Origin: Proteobacteria bacterium UBA964
GTDB lineage: Bacteria; Pseudomonadota; Gammaproteobacteria; Steroidobacterales; Steroidobacteraceae
DNA length: 12,937 nt
Assembly (NCBI GenBank): GCA_002292945.1
Contig: DBCG01000082.1
Location: forward strand, 3,656 to 16,592
Direction of reading: 5' to 3'
The notes under the pieces: generated by a model
The model's input: only the letters and a program-made list of their open reading frames with translations
The model's database searches: none
What the model was told of the DNA's origin: nothing
Shown here: piece by piece, positions 9,438 to 12,937 of the stretch
Numbering within the stretch: the first letter of the stretch is position 1
Layout of the letters: every line of letters begins with the position of its first letter
Program-made: the position numbers and the translations under genes

Positions 9438-10244
9438 ATGACTATCCAACCGTTGAAGGGTCAAAAAGCGCTGGTCACCGGCGCAAGTTCGGGCATCGGA
9501 GCCGGAGTCGCCATCGCGCTCGGGCAGGCGGGCGCCGATGTCGTCGTCAACTATGCGGGCAACGTGGCGGGCACGGTGCCTGTGATCGCGGCGATCGAGG
9601 CGGCAGGCGGACGCGCCATGGCCATCCAGGCGGACGTCTCGGACGAGCAGCAGGTCGAGGCGATGTTCGACCGGATGATCGGCCAGTGGGGCGCGATCGA
9701 CATCCTCGTCAACAACGCAGGACTGCAGCAGGATGCCGCGTTCCACGACATGACCCTCGCCCAGTGGAACAAGGTCATCAACGTGAACCTGACGGGCATG
9801 TTCCTGTGCAGCCGTCGCGCCACTCGCGAGATGATGAAGCGCGGCGTGCAGCCGGAGGTCTCTTCGGCGGCCGGCAAGATCATCTGCATGTCTTCGGTGC
9901 ACGAAGTCATCCCTTGGGCGGGGCATGTCAACTACGCAGCGTCCAAGGGTGGCGTGAAGCTGTTCATGCAGAGTCTGGCGCAGGAGGTCGCACCGCAGAA
10001 GATCCGCGTCAATTCGATCGGTCCTGGTGCGATCGCCACGCCGATCAATCGCCCGGCATGGGAGACGCCCGAGGCGCTGGCCAAGCTCCTCGAACTCATC
10101 CCGTACGGTCGCGTAGGTCAGCCTGACGACATCGGCAAGGTTGCGGTGTGGCTGTCCTCGGACGCCTCCGATTACATCAACGGCCAGACGATCTTCGCCT
10201 GCGGCGGCATGACGCTCTATCCGGAGTTCGCCGACGGCGGTTGA
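9438..10244 (+). CDS. glucose 1-dehydrogenase-like short-chain dehydrogenase
   Basis: Probable NAD(P)-dependent oxidation of beta-D-glucose to gluconolactone in the cytosol. The 268-residue classical SDR has the cofactor motif TGASSGIG (14-21), NNAG (92-95) and the catalytic set Asn117, Ser153, Tyr166 and Lys170 (YAASK). It resembles Bacillus glucose 1-dehydrogenase closely in diagnostic stretches: MSSVHEVIPW (151-160), RVNSIGPGAIATPIN (190-204) and GGMTLYPEF (256-264). That makes glucose the best substrate guess, although SDR specificity is hard to call. Residues about 134-146 look like a small insertion relative to Bacillus enzymes. I chose ATG at 9438, 7 bases after AAAGAGG (9424-9430); a GTG directly before it at 9435 would add one residue. 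It follows the GH63-like gene by 28 bases, consistent with one operon. Confidence 0.88.
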   Translation: MTIQPLKGQKALVTGASSGIGAGVAIALGQAGADVVVNYAGNVAGTVPVIAAIEAAGGRAMAIQADVSDEQQVEAMFDRMIGQWGAIDILVNNAGLQQDAAFHDMTLAQWNKVINVNLTGMFLCSRRATREMMKRGVQPEVSSAAGKIICMSSVHEVIPWAGHVNYAASKGGVKLFMQSLAQEVAPQKIRVNSIGPGAIATPINRPAWETPEALAKLLELIPYGRVGQPDDIGKVAVWLSSDASDYINGQTIFACGGMTLYPEFADGG

Positions 10245-10405
10245 TCTTGCGGCTGGCAGACGCGGATGGCGGAGGTCCTGGCGAAGCGGGCGAAGGTGAG
10301 GGGCGGATAGGAAGTCGGCACGGGCGGCGATCGCGAGGCTCAGTTTTTGAGCCCACGCCCTGTTGACCTATCCGTCACCCGTCCTCTTCGCCCAGGATCC
10401 ACCCC
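10245..10405. other. 161-base gap with a small hairpin
   Basis: GGCTCA (10337-10342) and TGAGCC (10348-10353) form a 6-bp hairpin with a GTTTT loop. No T-run follows on either strand, so a classical intrinsic terminator is not supported. A TTGACC at 10363-10368 resembles a -35 box, but the expected -10 position is GC-rich. AGGAT (10394-10398) is the SD of the next gene. Confidence 0.4.
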
Positions 10406-11482
10406 ATGCGTATCCCTCGCCATCGGCTCCTTCTCACAGCCGCCCTCGTCCTGCTCTGCGGTTGCGACGCCTACATCGGCAGCCGCGAGCATCAGGCGCG
10501 GGTCAACCTCTCGTACTACGCAGGCTGGGTGGAGGCGCAGTCCGACGCCGATGAAGACGACAGGCGCGCCATCGGCAATGTGATCATCGGCCGCCTCAAA
10601 GCCGGTGAAGAGACCGTCCTGCCGCTTGATGTCACCGGGGTGCACCGTGCGATGGTGGTCGGCTCCTGCGACGACGACTGCAGCGACCTCGACCTGCGCG
10701 TCGTCACCGAGGACGGCCGACTCGTCGACCTCGATGAGGACCCCGATGCCGAGCCGATGGTGAGCATCCCTCGTCGGACGATGGGCAAGCTCCGACTGCG
10801 TGTACGCATGGAGGAATGCGCGTCGTCCTCCTGCACTTTCGCGGCGAAACAATATGAGTACGGCGATTACCCGGGCAGCGACGGTACCTGCTTCGCCGTG
10901 GCGCCGGATGGGCTGCTCATGACCTCGCTGCATGTGGTCGAGGACGCGAAGGACATCCGCATCGTTTTCCCCGACGGTCGGCGCGCCAAGGCCACCGTGC
11001 TGCGCCGCTCCGAGGACAACGACCTCGCGCTGCTGCGTGCCGATGTGCCGACGCCTGCCTGGCTGCCGCTCGGCGGCGCGGCCGACATCAAGGTCGGGAT
11101 GCCCGCGTTCACCGTGGGCTACCCGGCGGTCGGCAAACTCGGCGAGGAGGCGAAGTTCGCCGAAGGCAACCTCTCGGCGCTCTCGGGGTACGAGGGCGAG
11201 CCGACCCTGCTGCAGGTGTACATGCCCATCCAGCACGGCAACTCCGGCGGGCCGGTGGTGTCGTTCACCGGGCGCGTCGTCGGCATCGTCGAGTCGGGCG
11301 TCGAGCGCGACGAGAACGGCAACGCGCTACAGCTCACCAACTTCGCGCGTAACGTCCGCGTCGCCGCGTTGCTGCTGCCCGCAGAGCTGAGGCTGCCTGC
11401 GGTTCCCGCCGCCGAGAACCGCGCGCAGGCCATCGCGCACACGACCCAGGCGGTGTGCAAGGTGGAGGCCAGGGGCGGGTAG
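10406..11482 (+). CDS. trypsin-like serine protease lipoprotein
   Basis: Predicted exported lipoprotein protease of 358 residues. The N-terminus has basic residues, a hydrophobic stretch (8-17) and a lipobox-like LCGC with lipidation at Cys20. Asp21 at +2 is the inner-membrane retention signal in enterobacteria, so it may stay at the periplasmic face of the inner membrane. Residues about 65-145 look like a beta-sandwich resembling PPC-type domains, with the cysteine pairs Cys88/Cys92 and Cys138/Cys143. The protease domain (about 157-325) has a complete S1 triad: His176 (TSLHVVEDA), Asp206 (DNDLALL) and Ser280 (GNSGGP). There is no PDZ domain, so it is not a standard DegP/HtrA. ATG at 10406 has AGGAT 7 bases upstream. 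It sits 161 bases after the dehydrogenase gene and looks independent of it. The substrate is unknown; envelope quality control is a guess. Confidence 0.88.
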   Translation: MRIPRHRLLLTAALVLLCGCDAYIGSREHQARVNLSYYAGWVEAQSDADEDDRRAIGNVIIGRLKAGEETVLPLDVTGVHRAMVVGSCDDDCSDLDLRVVTEDGRLVDLDEDPDAEPMVSIPRRTMGKLRLRVRMEECASSSCTFAAKQYEYGDYPGSDGTCFAVAPDGLLMTSLHVVEDAKDIRIVFPDGRRAKATVLRRSEDNDLALLRADVPTPAWLPLGGAADIKVGMPAFTVGYPAVGKLGEEAKFAEGNLSALSGYEGEPTLLQVYMPIQHGNSGGPVVSFTGRVVGIVESGVERDENGNALQLTNFARNVRVAALLLPAELRLPAVPAAENRAQAIAHTTQAVCKVEARGG

Positions 11483-11611
11483 GGTGGTTCGGTGTCGTCT
11501 GGTGTAAAATCCACCTCACACCGCCGCCCGGTCCTCAGCCGGCCGACGCCGCGGCCTAGGGGTTTTGCAGTCGCAGCATCGCGACAAATAATTTCCAGAA
11601 GAAACAACACC
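11483..11611. promoter_or_regulatory. leader region of the mmsA-like gene
   Basis: A -10-like TAAAAT lies at 11505-11510 without a recognisable -35 box 15-18 bases upstream. GGCCG (11541-11545) and CGGCC (11552-11556) can form a 5-bp hairpin, with a TTTT run at 11563-11566 a few bases later. This could be a weak terminator for the protease gene, but it lies downstream of the -10-like site, so the two readings conflict. The SD before the TTG (AGAAGAA, 11597-11603) is weak. Confidence 0.3.
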
Positions 11612-12937
11612 TTGAAACAGATATCTCATGTCATCGGCGGCCAATCCGTCGAGGTCCGGGGCGGGCGTACCGCGCCGGTGTTCAACCCCGCGACCGGCGC
11701 CCAGACCGCCGAAGTCCAGCTCGCGGGTGCCGCCGAGGTCGATGCCGCTGTCGCAGCCGCCCGCGCTGCGTTCCCGGCTTGGGCGGCGACGCCGCCGCTG
11801 CACCGGGCGCGGCTCCTGAACCGCCTGCGCGACCTCATCGAGACCCATGCCCAAGAGCTCGCCGTGATCATCAGCGCCGAGCACGGCAAGGTCGTCTCCG
11901 ACGCCCGCGGCGAGGTGACGCGCGGTCTCGAGGTGGTCGAGTTCGCCTGCGGTGCGCCGCAGTTGCTGAAAGGCGAGATCACCGAGAACATCGGCGTGGG
12001 CATCGACAGCCATGCTCTGCGCCAACCGATCGGCGTCGCCGTCGGCATCACCCCGTTCAACTTCCCGGCCATGGTGCCGATGTGGATGTTCCCGGTGGCG
12101 CTCGCCTGCGGCAACACCTTCATCCTCAAGCCCTCTGAGCGCGACCCCTCGGCATCGCTCTTCATCGCCGAGCTCGTCGCGAAGGCGGGCTTTCCGCCGG
12201 GTGTGTTCAATGTATTGCAAGGCGACAAGGAAGCCGTCGATGGCCTGCTCTCGCACCCCGGGGTCGATGCGCTGAGCTTCGTCGGCTCGACGCCCATCGC
12301 GCGCCACATCTACGCGACCGGTGCCGCCCAAGGCAAGCGCGTGCAGGCGCTCGGCGGCGCCAAGAATCACATGGTCGTCATGCCGGACGCCGACCTCGAC
12401 GCCGTCGCCGATGCGCTGATGGGCGCGGCCTATGGCTCGGCGGGCGAGCGCTGCATGGCGATCTCGGTCGCGGTACCGGTGGGTGAGCGCACCGCAGAAG
12501 GCCTGCGCGAGCGGCTCGTGAAGCGCCTCGCGACGCTCAAGATCGGCCCGGGCACCGACTCGGCCGTCGAGATGGGGCCGCTCGTCACGCGTGTCCACCT
12601 CGAGCGCGTGCGCGGCTACATCGACCGCGGTATCGCCGAGGGCGCAGAGCTCGTGGTGGACGGCCGCGGCTTGCGCATGGACCGCGCCGGCTTCGAGCAG
12701 GGCTTCTACATCGGCGCCTCGCTCTTCGATCGCGTGCAGCCGCAGATGGCCATCTACCGCGAGGAGATCTTCGGGCCGGTGCTCTGCATCGCGCGCGTGG
12801 ACGACTACGCGGGCGCCGTGCGGCTCATCAACGCCCACGAGTTCGGCAACGGGACCTCGATCTTCACCGCCGACGGCAGCGTGGCGCGCGACTTCGCGCA
12901 GCGCATCCAGGTGGGCATGGTCGGCATCAACGTGCCG
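11612..12937 (+). CDS. mmsA: CoA-acylating methylmalonate-semialdehyde dehydrogenase (3' end beyond window)
   Basis: Converts methylmalonate semialdehyde (or malonate semialdehyde) with NAD and CoA to propionyl-CoA (or acetyl-CoA) and CO2, in valine, inositol or beta-alanine breakdown. There are 442 residues visible of about 500. MmsA-type signatures include GITPFNFPAMVPMWMFPVA (145-163), FILKPSERDPSA (170-181) and the active-site loop GSAGERCMAIS (275-285) with Cys281. The ERCMA context separates it from ordinary aldehyde dehydrogenases. EEIFGPVL and the final FGNGTSIFT region are family-typical. I chose the TTG at 11612 because KQISHVIGGQSVEV immediately after it aligns with the usual MmsA N-terminus. 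No ATG is available in frame nearby and the ribosome site is weak. No other branched-chain catabolic gene is in the window. Confidence 0.92.
   Translation, partial: MKQISHVIGGQSVEVRGGRTAPVFNPATGAQTAEVQLAGAAEVDAAVAAARAAFPAWAATPPLHRARLLNRLRDLIETHAQELAVIISAEHGKVVSDARGEVTRGLEVVEFACGAPQLLKGEITENIGVGIDSHALRQPIGVAVGITPFNFPAMVPMWMFPVALACGNTFILKPSERDPSASLFIAELVAKAGFPPGVFNVLQGDKEAVDGLLSHPGVDALSFVGSTPIARHIYATGAAQGKRVQALGGAKNHMVVMPDADLDAVADALMGAAYGSAGERCMAISVAVPVGERTAEGLRERLVKRLATLKIGPGTDSAVEMGPLVTRVHLERVRGYIDRGIAEGAELVVDGRGLRMDRAGFEQGFYIGASLFDRVQPQMAIYREEIFGPVLCIARVDDYAGAVRLINAHEFGNGTSIFTADGSVARDFAQRIQVGMVGINVP

Noticed and set aside
10327..10334. GCGATCGC octamer, the HIP1 element of cyanobacteria
   Set aside because: I noticed only this one copy in the window, which is expected by chance at this base composition and gives no support for a cyanobacterial origin despite the CyaB-like cyclase.
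10337..10353. Hairpin as an intrinsic terminator of the dehydrogenase gene
   Set aside because: The stem is only 6 bp and no T-run follows it on either strand; the Ts are in the loop.
11516..12838. 440-codon minus-strand open frame opposite mmsA
   Set aside because: The plus-strand frame has the MmsA active site and cofactor motifs; the reverse frame is His/Arg/Asp-rich without domains.

Overview
The window is GC-rich, densely coded chromosomal DNA that looks like a free-living proteobacterium. Support for this is the bacterial-type GlgC and GlgA, GTG and TTG starts with purine-rich ribosome binding sites, a lipoprotein signal peptide and an MmsA-type dehydrogenase. A gamma- or betaproteobacterium is my guess; no rRNA or other marker settles it. 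I see no tRNA, rRNA, insertion sequence, CRISPR array or phage gene, and no gap between genes above 165 bases.

Layout. Positions 1-5314 are one minus-strand operon, read right to left: glgC (ADP-glucose pyrophosphorylase), glgA (glycogen synthase), a small coiled-coil protein, and a GAF-GAF-PAS class III adenylate cyclase that runs off the left edge. The last three genes are joined by ATGA stop/start overlaps. From 5397 the plus strand carries an aquaporin-family channel fused to a C-terminal cyclic-nucleotide-binding domain. It is followed by a large GH63/MGH1-like glucosidase, a glucose 1-dehydrogenase-like SDR, a trypsin-like serine protease lipoprotein, and a CoA-acylating methylmalonate-semialdehyde dehydrogenase that runs off the right edge.

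How the genes may work together. glgC and glgA build an alpha-1,4-glucan, the GH63-like enzyme probably releases glucose from some glucoside, and the SDR would oxidise glucose to gluconolactone. The striking part is second-messenger logic. A cyclase whose second GAF domain keeps the full NKFDE cyclic-nucleotide signature is translated with the glycogen synthesis genes. A channel with an apparently intact cyclic-nucleotide pocket is transcribed divergently from an 82-base shared region. My working hypothesis is a cAMP-linked module coupling glucan storage to water or solute permeability, for example in osmotic adaptation. The domain calls are seen in the sequence; the circuit is inference.

The lipoprotein protease and the dehydrogenase at the right end look like unrelated neighbours.
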